A DNA stretch of 58,591 nt from Bacteroidaceae bacterium (GTDB lineage Bacteria > Bacteroidota > Bacteroidia > Bacteroidales > Bacteroidaceae). The notes under the pieces are model-generated. The model did no database searches. It was given only the letters and a program-made list of their open reading frames with translations, and was not told where the DNA came from. How positions within the stretch are numbered: the first letter of the stretch is position 1; the number at the start of each line of letters is the position of its first letter. Positions 50,850-58,591 of this stretch are shown one piece after another. The DNA lies in NCBI GenBank assembly GCA_017447625.1, contig JAFSNB010000041.1, positions 1 through 58,591 on the forward strand, written 5' to 3'. A program made the position numbers and the translations under genes.

Positions 50850-52517
50850 TTATTTCAGTAGCGAGGGGGCAACCACATCGCCCAGTTCTACTGCTTTCTC
50901 CAAGAATTTCTTGGCATCGCCTTCTTTGTGCTTTGCCCTGAGGATAAGGCCGAGGATGCGGTGGGCGTCGGCAAAATCCGGGTCTAGTTCAATAGCTTTC
51001 CTGGCGGCAGCATTAGCCTCGTCCAACTGGTTCAGACGGTAGTTTACAGCCGCGAGCTCAGCATGATAAAGCGGTTCGGTAGGTGCCATCTGCACTGCGC
51101 GCTCGATGTCGTTCAGAGCCTGCTGGAACATACGGCATTTCATCTCGCATTGCTCACGCTGGTAATAGAAGTTTGCGTTCACGCTATTGTAGCGCAGATG
51201 CTCATATTCGTTCAGGTCGGCCACAGCTTCGCGATAGCGATTCAGGCTCATCAGCGTGTTGGCACGCATCAGCAGCGGTGTGGCAGCTCCATCCACGTAA
51301 GGCTTCGAGTACATAGCCACGGCGCTGTCCTGCATAGCGAGCACCCCGAGCGTGTCTCCCGTCATGTTGAGACATTGGGCTGCATAGAGGAACTGCTCAG
51401 ACGAGCGCAGGTTGGTGTTGCATACAGTTTTGAACTTCTCGGCGGCTTTGGCATATTCCTTCATACTGTAAAGGATATGTGCCTCAAGAGCCGTATATGT
51501 CGGTTGCGGGTTTATTTTGAATGCTTCGCCAGCTTCTTCCAAAGCGCGATTCAGTGTCCAGTTGGCAGGTAGTGAGTCTCCCCGCTGTATGCAGGCATAT
51601 AAATTGCGAGCCGTAGATGCGTGTATATCGTCGAGTCCGGTTTTTGCCTTGTCCAGACCCGCAGCCCACACAGCGTCTGCACCTGCATAGTCTCCTCTGG
51701 CAGAGAGAACTTCGGCTTTCATCGTGTATCCTTCGGTGGCTGTGGGAAAGCGCTGGATGAAGTCTTCCACGTATGCCAGATACATCGCTGTGTCACGTTT
51801 GCCTATGAGATAGATGAAGCTGTTTGCCTGCGACGCATCGTCGGGTAGAGTCTTTTGGATCAGGATGCTACGATAGTCGTTGGCTGTAGCGGAGAGGGCT
51901 GTGACAGAAAGATCAGTCACAAAAACGACATCCACGGCATAACACTTGTCGCTACCGGCCTGAGTCGCGTTTTGAAGCAGTCCGAGCACCTCGCCGTCCT
52001 CGTTTACCACAGGACAGGAGGCTGATTTTTCGGCCGTTTTTACGCCCAGCGTATAGAAGTGGTATTTCTCGTTGAAGACATCTGCGCTCAGAACAGGTGC
52101 TGCCTTTGCCACATCCGACTTGTTTCCGAGGTAAGGGATGATAAATACAGTCTGGTCCTTGGCGGCTGGGGCTTTCGCCGGAGTCAGTCCGTCGGCTTTA
52201 ATCCCGCCGACTTGCAACTTCACCACATCATAGAGCGAACTGGCACCTGCGATACGATCCACAGGATATTCCTTGCCTTTCTCATCTACAACAACAGCGC
52301 GGGCGGCGTTCTTGAAGGAATTATAATCAGAGACGACAGTTCCTTTCTTGCCCACAAGGAATCCGTTTGTGGAGTGAAGCAGTTTGCCCTGCGCATCGTA
52401 TGTCAGGACATTCACTTGCGCCTTGCGTGCCTTCTTCATCCATTTCTGTGCCAAAGTCTGGCTTGGGGTGAAGAGCATCGCTCCTATTAATATTAATAAT
52501 GTATATATGTGTCGCAT
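50850..52517 (-). CDS. Secreted TPR protein with inactive trypsin-like domain
   Basis: 555 residues with a signal peptide (to about 23). Residues 30-205 align by eye with a DegP-type serine protease domain: TNGFLVGKKGTVVSDYNSF, LYDVVKLQV and KSASCPVVNEDGEVLGLLQN. The catalytic histidine is replaced by N66 and the serine by A166, while the aspartate (D97) remains, so it should be a pseudo-protease. From about 230 on come TPR units (AEVLSARGDYAGADAVWAAG, EAHILYSMKEYAKAAEKFKT, EPLYHAELAAVNYRLNQLDE). Likely a periplasmic scaffold that senses or binds peptides. Lies between recN and rlmH in the same direction. Confidence 0.85.
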   Translation of the reverse strand: MRHIYTLLILIGAMLFTPSQTLAQKWMKKARKAQVNVLTYDAQGKLLHSTNGFLVGKKGTVVSDYNSFKNAARAVVVDEKGKEYPVDRIAGASSLYDVVKLQVGGIKADGLTPAKAPAAKDQTVFIIPYLGNKSDVAKAAPVLSADVFNEKYHFYTLGVKTAEKSASCPVVNEDGEVLGLLQNATQAGSDKCYAVDVVFVTDLSVTALSATANDYRSILIQKTLPDDASQANSFIYLIGKRDTAMYLAYVEDFIQRFPTATEGYTMKAEVLSARGDYAGADAVWAAGLDKAKTGLDDIHASTARNLYACIQRGDSLPANWTLNRALEEAGEAFKINPQPTYTALEAHILYSMKEYAKAAEKFKTVCNTNLRSSEQFLYAAQCLNMTGDTLGVLAMQDSAVAMYSKPYVDGAATPLLMRANTLMSLNRYREAVADLNEYEHLRYNSVNANFYYQREQCEMKCRMFQQALNDIERAVQMAPTEPLYHAELAAVNYRLNQLDEANAAARKAIELDPDFADAHRILGLILRAKHKEGDAKKFLEKAVELGDVVAPSLLK

Positions 52518-52536
52518 GGGCTTGGCCGGGGTCTTA

Positions 52537-52566
52537 AATTATGAATTAAGCATTATGAATTATGAA
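52537..52566. repeat. ATTATGAATT word array
   Basis: Tandem words between the TPR gene start and recN; they supply the last codons (LNS) and the stop of recN. Confidence 0.5.
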
Positions 52567-54227
52567 TTTAATAACGCTTCTGCGTTCTTAATGGCGGCGT
52601 CTGTAATTTCTGCTCCACTGAGCATGTGGGCAATCTCGGTAATGCGCTCGTTGTGCGAGAGCTCTTCTATATGGCTGTTCGTTCCCACATCGTCATCTTC
52701 TTTAAAGACGCGGAAGTGGTAGTCGCCGCGGGCTGCTATCTGGGGTAGGTGAGTGATGCTGATGACTTGTCGGCCACCGTCGCCCATCTCTTTCATCATC
52801 AGGGCCATGCGTTCTGCAATCTGACCGCTGACGCCTGTGTCTATCTCGTCGAATATGATTGTCGGCAGACTTACAACTCCGCTAATCAGAGCCTTAAGCG
52901 AGAGCATCACACGTGCAATCTCACCGCCTGACGCAATCTGGCGGATTGGTTGCAGCGTGCCGTTCTTGTTTGCACTGAAGAGGAACTCCACGTGGTCCAC
53001 TCCTTTTGCGGTCGGTTCCTCGCGACGGGTAATCTCTACATGGAACTTAACATTTGGCATTCCGAGTGGCACAAGCCGTTGCAACATCTCCTTCTCCAAC
53101 GTCTTGGCTGCTTTGCTGCGTCTCTGGCTCAAGGCCTCCGCTTCCTTCATCACTCGCTCATGTGCTTCGTCGCATCTCTTGCGGAGAGCTTCAAGCTGTT
53201 CGTCGCTGTGGTCGATAAGAGCAAGGCGCGAGCGGTAATCGTCGGCGAGCGCAATCAGTTCTTCCTCGCTGTTGACGTGATGTTTCTGATAGAGTGAATA
53301 GAGCTGGCTTAGACATTCATTTACGGTTTCGAGCCTTTCGGGGTTGAATTCGATATCTTCTGCTCCGGCTGAAATCTCCTGGGCTATGTCCTTCAGCTCA
53401 ATGAGACAACTGTCCATCCGTTCATCCAAATCCTGCGCATTAGGCCACATACGGGCAATGTCGGAAAGATGTCGTCTTGCTTCTTTCAGCAGCTGCAGTA
53501 TGCCGTTGCCTTCATCGCTACCGCTGAACACCGCATCGGCTGCATAGAGCCCCTGTTTTATCTCTTCGGCGTGTTCCAGCGTTTGGGCTTCCTGCTCCCA
53601 TTCTTCCTGTTGGCCAGTTTCCAGATTTGCCTCGTCCAGTTGGCTCAGTTGATAGCGCAGATAATCTTCGTCCTGCTTCTCGCGTTCGATATTCTCTTTC
53701 ATTTCAAGCACTTGCTTGCAGAGGTCTCGATATTCTGTATAAGCAGAAGAATAGCTCTTGAGAACTTCCTCGTTCTTGGCTACGATATCAACCACCTGCA
53801 TTTGGAAGTCCTCGGTGGAGAGCAGCAAGTTCTGATGCTGAGAGTGGATGTCAAGGAGCTGAGAACCGAGTTCGCGCAGCATAGTGAGCTGCACGGGTGT
53901 GTCATTGATGAAGGCTCTGGTCTTGCCTGCACTGGTCAGTTCGCGGCGCACGATACAGATATTCCCGTCGAAGTCCAGGTCGTTCTCCTCGAAGAAGCGG
54001 TCTATGCCATAGCCTTCGAGAGCGAATTCAGCCTCAATGACGCAGCGTGTCTCTCCGTTGCGGATAGCTTTCGCGTCGGCCCTCTGTCCGAGCAACAGTC
54101 CGATAGCTCCGAGCAGGATACTCTTTCCTGCGCCCGTCTCGCCGGTGATGACCGTGAATCCGCGGTGCAGTTCGATATGCAACTGACTAATCAGGGCATA
54201 GTTCTGTATGTCAAGGCTCTTTAGCAT
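52560..54227 (-). CDS. recN: DNA repair protein RecN
   Basis: 555 residues. SMC-like layout: N-terminal ATPase half with Walker A ITGETGAGKSILLGAIGLLL, long coiled-coil arms (about 160-360; for example SSAYTEYRDLCKQVLEMKEN), and the C-terminal half with signature IASGGEIARVMLSLKAL and Walker B TIIFDEIDTGVSGQIAERMA. RecN holds broken DNA ends during recombinational repair. Its ATG directly follows the stop of the coaBC-DUF4835 frame with no gap, so it is in the dnaN-side operon. Last residues come from a word array. Confidence 0.95.
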   Translation of the reverse strand: MLKSLDIQNYALISQLHIELHRGFTVITGETGAGKSILLGAIGLLLGQRADAKAIRNGETRCVIEAEFALEGYGIDRFFEENDLDFDGNICIVRRELTSAGKTRAFINDTPVQLTMLRELGSQLLDIHSQHQNLLLSTEDFQMQVVDIVAKNEEVLKSYSSAYTEYRDLCKQVLEMKENIEREKQDEDYLRYQLSQLDEANLETGQQEEWEQEAQTLEHAEEIKQGLYAADAVFSGSDEGNGILQLLKEARRHLSDIARMWPNAQDLDERMDSCLIELKDIAQEISAGAEDIEFNPERLETVNECLSQLYSLYQKHHVNSEEELIALADDYRSRLALIDHSDEQLEALRKRCDEAHERVMKEAEALSQRRSKAAKTLEKEMLQRLVPLGMPNVKFHVEITRREEPTAKGVDHVEFLFSANKNGTLQPIRQIASGGEIARVMLSLKALISGVVSLPTIIFDEIDTGVSGQIAERMALMMKEMGDGGRQVISITHLPQIAARGDYHFRVFKEDDDVGTNSHIEELSHNERITEIAHMLSGAEITDAAIKNAEALLNS

Positions 54228-56384
54228 TTAATTTTTTATCTTCTCCCAGGCTGTGCTTTGTGATGGATTGATTTTAAACAGGATGTCATAAATGTGTTCG
54301 CGCTCCTTGGACGTGCCTTGTCCCTGGAAGATACTGACCAGTTCGTCCTTCTTGTATTCTGTGAAGAGCTGTGGCAACAGACTGAGTGACTTGTCCTTGT
54401 GTGATTCTTCAAGCAGGTCGATACACTCCGAGATGGCAGCGCGTCCGCGCTCTGTACTCTCAGCCATTATGTCCAGTCCTTCGCGATAGTATTTGTATTG
54501 CAGCTGACGGAACTTCTCCATAGCTCCGTCCAGATAATCGTTGACTATGGCGTAGCGGTTCTTACTGTCAGAGAAAGCCTTCCAGCCGGAGAATCCCAGT
54601 CCCTCGGCATCGATGCACACCTGTTGGGCCAGACGCAGAATGTCCGTTCCCGCCATGGGTGCGAACGAGTCCATATCGAGCCCGATGATGAGATATGCCC
54701 AATAGGCTATCATCGCAGTCAGGTTGTTATCCACCTGATCGGGACGCCATTCGAGCTGATCGAATTCTGCGAACGTGAAACTGAAATCCTTGTCGTTCAT
54801 ACTGAGTACCGTTGAAGTGTATCCGGAATTATACACCGGCCTCACGGCGGAGACGATGAGCGAAGCGGTGAAGGCGTTGTCGGCCTCGTTCCATTTCGAC
54901 ACGTTTATGTTGAATGAGCACTGGATACGCTCAGCCTCGCGGTATTGCATATTGGTCCAAGCGCGCTCGTTTAGCAGCTGAGTCAGCTTATCCTTGAGTG
55001 CGTCGAAGACACCCGTCTTGGTGTTGGACACCTGAGAGTGGTTCACAATCACCTGTGCTTTCAGCTCCTGTGCCTGAGCCGTCTGAACGGCTAATAGGCT
55101 TGCCGTTATCCACAGACATAGGGTCAGCAGCCACGTGGCCAAACGCGATTTGGACATAACTCTTATGAGTTGTGCCACGATGTCGGCGGCCACCTCTTCC
55201 TTGCTTTTCAGCGGGTAGGTGATTTCTTCTTCCGGAGTTACTATTGTCACTTTGTTTGTGTCGTGACGGAAACCGGCTCCCGGGTCGTTGAGTGAGTTCA
55301 GCACTATGAAGTCCAGGTTCTTGCGGCGCATCTTCTCCCGCGCATGTTCCAATTCGTCATTGGTCTCAAGGGCGAAGCCGACAAGACATTGGTCTTCTTT
55401 TTTCATTTCTCCCAGACTGCGGGCGATGTCCTTGGTCGGGCGCAGACAAAGAGCGAGGACGTCCTCGCGTTTGATTTTCTCCTGAGCCACGGTGTCTGGT
55501 GTGAAGTCAGCTACGGCCGCGCAGAGAATACCGGCGTCGGCAGTGGGGTAGTGGCTCGTTGCGGCCTCCCACATATCCTGTGCGCTTTCTACATCAATGA
55601 TGTTGATCTTGCTGTTGCCGGCAATCTCAGAGCGTACGTGTCCATCTACAGGTCCAAGTACCATCGTCACCGATGCGCCTTGGCGCACACACTCCTTGGC
55701 CAGAGCTATGCCCATCTTGCCCGAAGAGTAATTGCCGATGAAGCGCACGGGGTCAATCTTCTCGTATGTCGGACCGGCTGTAATCAAGATGTCCTTACCG
55801 TCAAGCGGTGTCTCTTTGCCCCCTCTTTCCTCTGTGTCCTCTGCCTTCTCTGTGCTCTCTGTGCCATCGCAGATAATCTCGGCAATCCGTTCCGGTTCTT
55901 CCATTCGGCCTTTGCCTTCGAGGTGACTGGCCAGGAATCCGCTTCCCGGTTCAATGACTTTGACGCCACGCTCACGGAGCAGACGCAGGTTGTCCTGAGT
56001 CGATGGGTGTGCCCACATATCCAGATCCATTGCGGGTGCCACATATACGGGTGCTTTCATGGACAGATAGGTAGTGATGAGCATGTTGTCGGCTATGCCG
56101 TGTGCCATCTTGCCTATTGTTGAGGCGGTGGCAGGAGCAATCACCATCACGTCGGCCCACAGTCCAAGCGCCACATGGCTGTGCCAAGTGCCGTCGCGTT
56201 GGGCGAAGAAGTCGCTTATCACGGGCTTTGAGGTCAGAGCCGAGAGCGTTATGGGAGTGATGAATTCCTTTCCGGCAGGGGTTATCACTACTTGCACCTC
56301 GTGCCCCCGTTTGACGAGGGCACGAATGAGAGTGCAGGCTTTATAAGCCGCAATGCTGCCAGTAATTCCGAGAACAATATTCAT
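54228..56384 (-). CDS. coaBC: CoaBC fused in frame to a DUF4835 (PorD-type) protein
   Basis: 718 residues where about 400 are normal. Residues 1-175 are phosphopantothenoylcysteine decarboxylase (GSIAAYK, SHVALGLWADVMVIAPATAS, PAMDLDMW); 196-405 are the ligase CoaB (ITAGPTYEKIDPVRFIGNYS, AAVADF). A repeat-encoded linker (STEKAEDTEERGGKE) joins them. Without any stop, residue 410 begins MSKSRLATWLLTLCLWITAS, a complete signal peptide to AQAQE, followed by a DUF4835 domain, a family linked with type IX secretion (PorD). The second part may start on its own at ATG 55157, preceded by AAGAG. Either a real fusion with an internal signal or two overlapping products. Confidence 0.88.
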   Translation of the reverse strand: MNIVLGITGSIAAYKACTLIRALVKRGHEVQVVITPAGKEFITPITLSALTSKPVISDFFAQRDGTWHSHVALGLWADVMVIAPATASTIGKMAHGIADNMLITTYLSMKAPVYVAPAMDLDMWAHPSTQDNLRLLRERGVKVIEPGSGFLASHLEGKGRMEEPERIAEIICDGTESTEKAEDTEERGGKETPLDGKDILITAGPTYEKIDPVRFIGNYSSGKMGIALAKECVRQGASVTMVLGPVDGHVRSEIAGNSKINIIDVESAQDMWEAATSHYPTADAGILCAAVADFTPDTVAQEKIKREDVLALCLRPTKDIARSLGEMKKEDQCLVGFALETNDELEHAREKMRRKNLDFIVLNSLNDPGAGFRHDTNKVTIVTPEEEITYPLKSKEEVAADIVAQLIRVMSKSRLATWLLTLCLWITASLLAVQTAQAQELKAQVIVNHSQVSNTKTGVFDALKDKLTQLLNERAWTNMQYREAERIQCSFNINVSKWNEADNAFTASLIVSAVRPVYNSGYTSTVLSMNDKDFSFTFAEFDQLEWRPDQVDNNLTAMIAYWAYLIIGLDMDSFAPMAGTDILRLAQQVCIDAEGLGFSGWKAFSDSKNRYAIVNDYLDGAMEKFRQLQYKYYREGLDIMAESTERGRAAISECIDLLEESHKDKSLSLLPQLFTEYKKDELVSIFQGQGTSKEREHIYDILFKINPSQSTAWEKIKN

Positions 56385-56410
56385 CGGCAGACCAAAGCTT
56401 TAATTTTTAT

Positions 56411-57535
56411 TTAGTCATTCAGCATCATTGGCATAAGGAGCATGAGCACGTCCTCGTCTGCCTTCTGATCTACAGGCATAATGAGTCCGGCACGTCCGGG
56501 ATCTGCCAGTTCGAAGAGGACCTCTGAACTCTCCAGATTGTTCAGGATGTCAAGCAGCAGGGTGCCTTTGAATCCGATGCTCAGAGCCGGTCCGTCGTAT
56601 TCGCAAATCAGACGCTCCTCGGCGCTGGTGCTGTAATCCACATCCTGACCGCTCACGGTGAGCTGATTTGTGGTGAGGGCGAGCTTAACCAGGGCGCTGC
56701 TCTGGTTGCAGAACACCAGCACGCGCTTCAGCGTGGAGATTAGAGCTGCACGATCCACGGTGGTCTTGAAGGGATTGTTCTGCGGGATAACGCTGTTGTA
56801 GTTGGGATAACGGCCGTCGATGAGGCGGCAGGTCAGCGTGAAGTCTGCCGTGCTGACGATGGCGAGTTTGTCACTGAAGGAGAGGGTCACATCGCCTTCG
56901 CCCTTGCCGAGAAGAGAACGCAGAATGGTTGCGGGCTTCTTCGGGAGGATGAATCCCACCTGCTGCTCGCTCTTGATGGCGGTGTTCTTGCTGCGCACCA
57001 GCTTGCGGCCGTCGGTTCCAACGAACACGAGGTAATCGGGAGTGAAATCGAAGTAGATACCTGTCATCACGGGGCGGATCTCGTCGTCTGCGGTAGCGAA
57101 CAGAGTGTGGTTTATACCGCTAAGCAACTGAGCCTGCTCCATCTTATACTCGTGAGCGTCGCCTTCCAGCGCATGGGTAGCGGGATATTGGTCTGCACGC
57201 TCGCCGACGATGTTGAATGTACCGTTCTGATACTCACCCTGAATCTCCATCGTGTCGAGGTTCACGGTAAGTGTGATAGGCTGGTCGGATATTTCCTTCA
57301 GAGAGTCCTGGATGGTCTTTGCCTTAATGCAGAAGCGGGCATTCATTTCGCTTTCAATCAGGTCGATATGCGTAACCAGGGTGGTCTCGCTGTCGCTGGC
57401 CGTAATGGTCATGCGCTGCCCGTCGATGTCAAACAGGTAGCAATCCAGAATGGGGAAGGAGTTCTTGCTGTTAAGAACACGTTGGATGGAGGTGAGGCGG
57501 CTGAAGAGGGCCGCACTTGCAACTTTTAATTTCAT
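56411..57535 (-). CDS. dnaN: DNA polymerase III beta sliding clamp
   Basis: 374 residues with the three clamp domains of about 120 residues each (starts at MKLKVASAALFSRLTSIQRV; DEIRPVMTGIYFDFTPDYLV in the second; DGRYPNYNSVIP in the third) and the conserved C-terminal LLMPMMLND. The dimer encircles DNA and tethers polymerase III. It has a well-spaced promoter. coaBC follows 26 bases downstream in the same direction; in relatives I recall an exonuclease gene in between, which is absent here. Divergent from the DUF3127 gene. Confidence 0.96.
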   Translation of the reverse strand: MKLKVASAALFSRLTSIQRVLNSKNSFPILDCYLFDIDGQRMTITASDSETTLVTHIDLIESEMNARFCIKAKTIQDSLKEISDQPITLTVNLDTMEIQGEYQNGTFNIVGERADQYPATHALEGDAHEYKMEQAQLLSGINHTLFATADDEIRPVMTGIYFDFTPDYLVFVGTDGRKLVRSKNTAIKSEQQVGFILPKKPATILRSLLGKGEGDVTLSFSDKLAIVSTADFTLTCRLIDGRYPNYNSVIPQNNPFKTTVDRAALISTLKRVLVFCNQSSALVKLALTTNQLTVSGQDVDYSTSAEERLICEYDGPALSIGFKGTLLLDILNNLESSEVLFELADPGRAGLIMPVDQKADEDVLMLLMPMMLND

Positions 57536-57575
57536 CTATACCTTATTTATTAATTGTTTTATCTTAAAAATCGAG

Positions 57576-57607
57576 CAAAAGTAGTAACTTTCATCCAAAC
57601 CTGCAAA
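57576..57607 (-). promoter_or_regulatory. Promoter of dnaN
   Basis: On the minus strand TTTG (57607-57604), 20 bases, then TACTTTTG (57583-57576), 40 bases before the dnaN ATG. Confidence 0.7.
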
Positions 57608-57621
57608 AAATTCATGTGAAA

Positions 57622-57653
57622 TTTGGTAAAAGGGAGGGAAAATGCTACTTTTG
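57622..57653 (+). promoter_or_regulatory. Promoter of the DUF3127 gene
   Basis: TTTG (57622-57625), 20 bases, then TACTTTTG (57646-57653), 46 bases before the ATG at 57700. It lies inside a longer open frame that begins at 57616, which argues against that earlier start. Confidence 0.7.
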
Positions 57654-57699
57654 CGGTCGATTTCGAGCAATAATAACAAATTTAACCCCAAATAAGCTT

Positions 57700-58167
57700 A
57701 TGCAGATATCCGGAAAAATCACTCACGTCTTGCCTGAACGCAGCGGCGTGAGCCAGCGCAGCGGAACCGAGTGGCGTTGCGGCTCTTATGTAGTAGAAAC
57801 CCTTGAGCAGTACCCCAAGAAGTGTAACTTCGAGGTGTTCGGCACAGACAAAATTCAGCAGTTCAACATTCAGGTTGGCCAGCTCCTCACCATTGATTTT
57901 GACATCGACGCACACGAGTATAACGGTCGTTGGTTCAACAGCATACGCGCTTGGCGTGTAGCTCCTTACGATCCCGCTGCAATCCAGACTCCCAACGCAG
58001 ACGGCACCTTCGCTCCCGCCTTCCCGCCCGCTCAACCCGCAGCAGCACCTGTCGCAGGCCCCGCAGCAGCACCCGCACCTCAGCCCGCAGATGCTCCGGT
58101 TCCCCAGCAGCCCGCTGCTCCTGCCGCAGACGTGTTCAGCGAGAGTACCGATGATCTTCCCTTCTGA
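57700..58167 (+). CDS. DUF3127 protein, SSB-like
   Basis: 155 residues from the ATG at 57700. Residues 1-90 (MQISGKITHVLPERSGVSQR, VVETLEQYPKKCNFEVFGTD, NGRWFNSIRAWRV) match DUF3127, whose pattern suggests an OB fold. A long alanine/proline-rich linker (about 95-143) ends in STDDLPF, an acidic tip of the same kind as the partner-binding end of single-stranded DNA-binding protein. By this resemblance it may bind single-stranded DNA or RNA and recruit partners. It shares a divergent promoter region with dnaN. Family call good, function inferred. Confidence 0.85.
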   Translation: MQISGKITHVLPERSGVSQRSGTEWRCGSYVVETLEQYPKKCNFEVFGTDKIQQFNIQVGQLLTIDFDIDAHEYNGRWFNSIRAWRVAPYDPAAIQTPNADGTFAPAFPPAQPAAAPVAGPAAAPAPQPADAPVPQQPAAPAADVFSESTDDLPF

Positions 58168-58193
58168 TTGGTAATATCCCCATAACCGTCCGT

Positions 58194-58231
58194 GAGGGTG
58201 TGTCAAAATAGGCACATCCTCTTTTTTTTTT
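58194..58231 (+). terminator. Terminator after the DUF3127 gene
   Basis: GAGGGTGTG (58194-58202) pairs with CACATCCTC (58213-58221) with one mismatch, and ten T residues follow (58222-58231). Part of it may at the same time be the left end of the insertion sequence, since TGTGTCAAAATA-like ends occur in related elements as I recall. Confidence 0.75.
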
Positions 58232-58591
58232 CGCAAAGCCCCGACTTTCTCAAGCCAGGGCTTTGTTATGTCGCAAAAATGTTGTACCTTTACGACAGAA
58301 TCCAAAAGTTATGCAAAAGTACCACTTTCGTCCGTATTCACCCAACCAAATGGTGCTTTTTCCGCAAAGAATCGACAAAGATATTGCGGAAGAGGATCCC
58401 GTCCGCCTTGTCAGCGGCATTGTAGAGAGCCTTGATCTGAGTAGTTTCCGCAAGCTCTACAGGGAGCGTGGCCGCAGTCCGTATGATCCTAAGATGCTCC
58501 TTAAGGTCATCATCTACGCCTATATGAACAACATCTACTCCTGTCGTAAGATAGAGCGGAGCCTGAAGCGCGACGTCCATTTCATTTGGCT
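58197..58591 (+). mobile_element. Left part of an IS1182-like insertion sequence
   Basis: The transposase gene and its leader, cut by the window edge. The start given is a guess from GTGTGTCAAAATAGGCACAT; the matching right terminal repeat lies outside. Confidence 0.4.
58311..58591 (+). CDS. IS1182-family transposase, 3' part off the window
   Basis: Partial: 93 codons from the ATG at 58311 to the right edge. The N-terminus (MQKYHFRPYSPNQMVLFPQR, LVSGIVESLDL, YDPKMLLKVIIYAYMNNIYS, CRKIERSLKRDVHFIW) is diagnostic of IS1182-type DDE transposases, which move by cut and paste or copy and paste via terminal inverted repeats. A hairpin CAAAGCCC/GGGCTTTG (58235-58265) lies upstream. The left IS boundary is not certain; it should be between 58168 and 58300. 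Whether the element is intact cannot be judged. Confidence 0.9.
   Translation, partial: MQKYHFRPYSPNQMVLFPQRIDKDIAEEDPVRLVSGIVESLDLSSFRKLYRERGRSPYDPKMLLKVIIYAYMNNIYSCRKIERSLKRDVHFIW

Noticed and set aside
57616-57699. Longer DUF3127 form starting at 57616
   Set aside because: The extra 28 codons cover a well-spaced promoter, and family proteins begin at the MQISGKI-like segment.
58194-58231. Left terminal repeat of the IS as the only reading of this hairpin
   Set aside because: Stem plus ten T residues fits a rho-independent terminator well; without the right end of the IS the repeat cannot be proved.

Overview
The window looks like a chromosomal segment of a member of the Bacteroidales, most likely Prevotellaceae. 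The promoters are of the Bacteroidetes type (TAnnTTTG at -7, with a TTG or TTTG about 19-20 bp upstream). Typical families are present: DUF4923, DUF4738, an HU-CCDC81/SPOR protein, DUF4835/PorD, a class III fructose bisphosphatase, and a secreted protein with a T9SS-like tail. There is also a TonB-dependent receptor and a lipoprotein with a beta-helix look. I could not run a search, so the rank below order is inference.

Layout. (1) Positions 1-5764, minus strand: a phage-defence or restriction-type operon. In transcription order it has a helicase with a PLD-like N-terminus, a DUF4391 protein, an AT-rich DUF4365 protein and a type III-like adenine methyltransferase cut by the left edge. Start and stop codons overlap between the first three genes. 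(2) 5765-7821: a two-kilobase stretch with almost no coding capacity but much structure: a strong leftward promoter, a 123-nt nested stem-loop in the leader of the defence operon, ten TTCACA/TGTGAA hexamers spaced 10-11 bp apart, further long inverted repeats and one copy of a dispersed 68-bp repeat. (3) 7822-13402: gapA, mscL, an MscS-type channel, an FHA protein and an HU/SPOR protein. (4) 13579-20741: a lipoprotein and an AddAB-type helicase-nuclease pair. (5) 20886-37745: GH25 lysozyme, cdd, a glucosaminidase/LysM protein, ettA, a TonB receptor, a flippase, a HAD phosphatase, panB, fbp, prmA, an OmpH-like lipoprotein, pepD and a beta-helix lipoprotein. (6) 37907-57535: a long, nearly uniform minus-strand block of housekeeping genes (prs, a ThiE-like protein, a tricorn-like S41 protease, nadE, glnS, rluA-type, rlmH, recN, coaBC fused to DUF4835, dnaN). 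(7) 57700-58591: an OB-like DUF3127 gene and the start of an IS1182-family transposase cut by the right edge.

The main unexplained theme is repeats. Between genes lie short arrays of near-identical words in several families, such as ATGTAAAATG, ATTATGAATT, CAATGTTCAATG and CTTGAAA. There are also C/G-rich palindromes of the CTCCCCCCGTGGGGGGAG kind. In at least seven places such sequence is part of a reading frame: within an FHA domain and its linker, in the HU/SPOR linker, at the junction where AddA ends and AddB begins, in the signal peptides of the MscS channel and of the lysozyme, and in the linker of CoaBC. These repeats therefore seem to be reshaping protein ends and loops. The other notable finding is a single open frame joining CoaBC to a DUF4835/PorD protein that still carries its own signal peptide.
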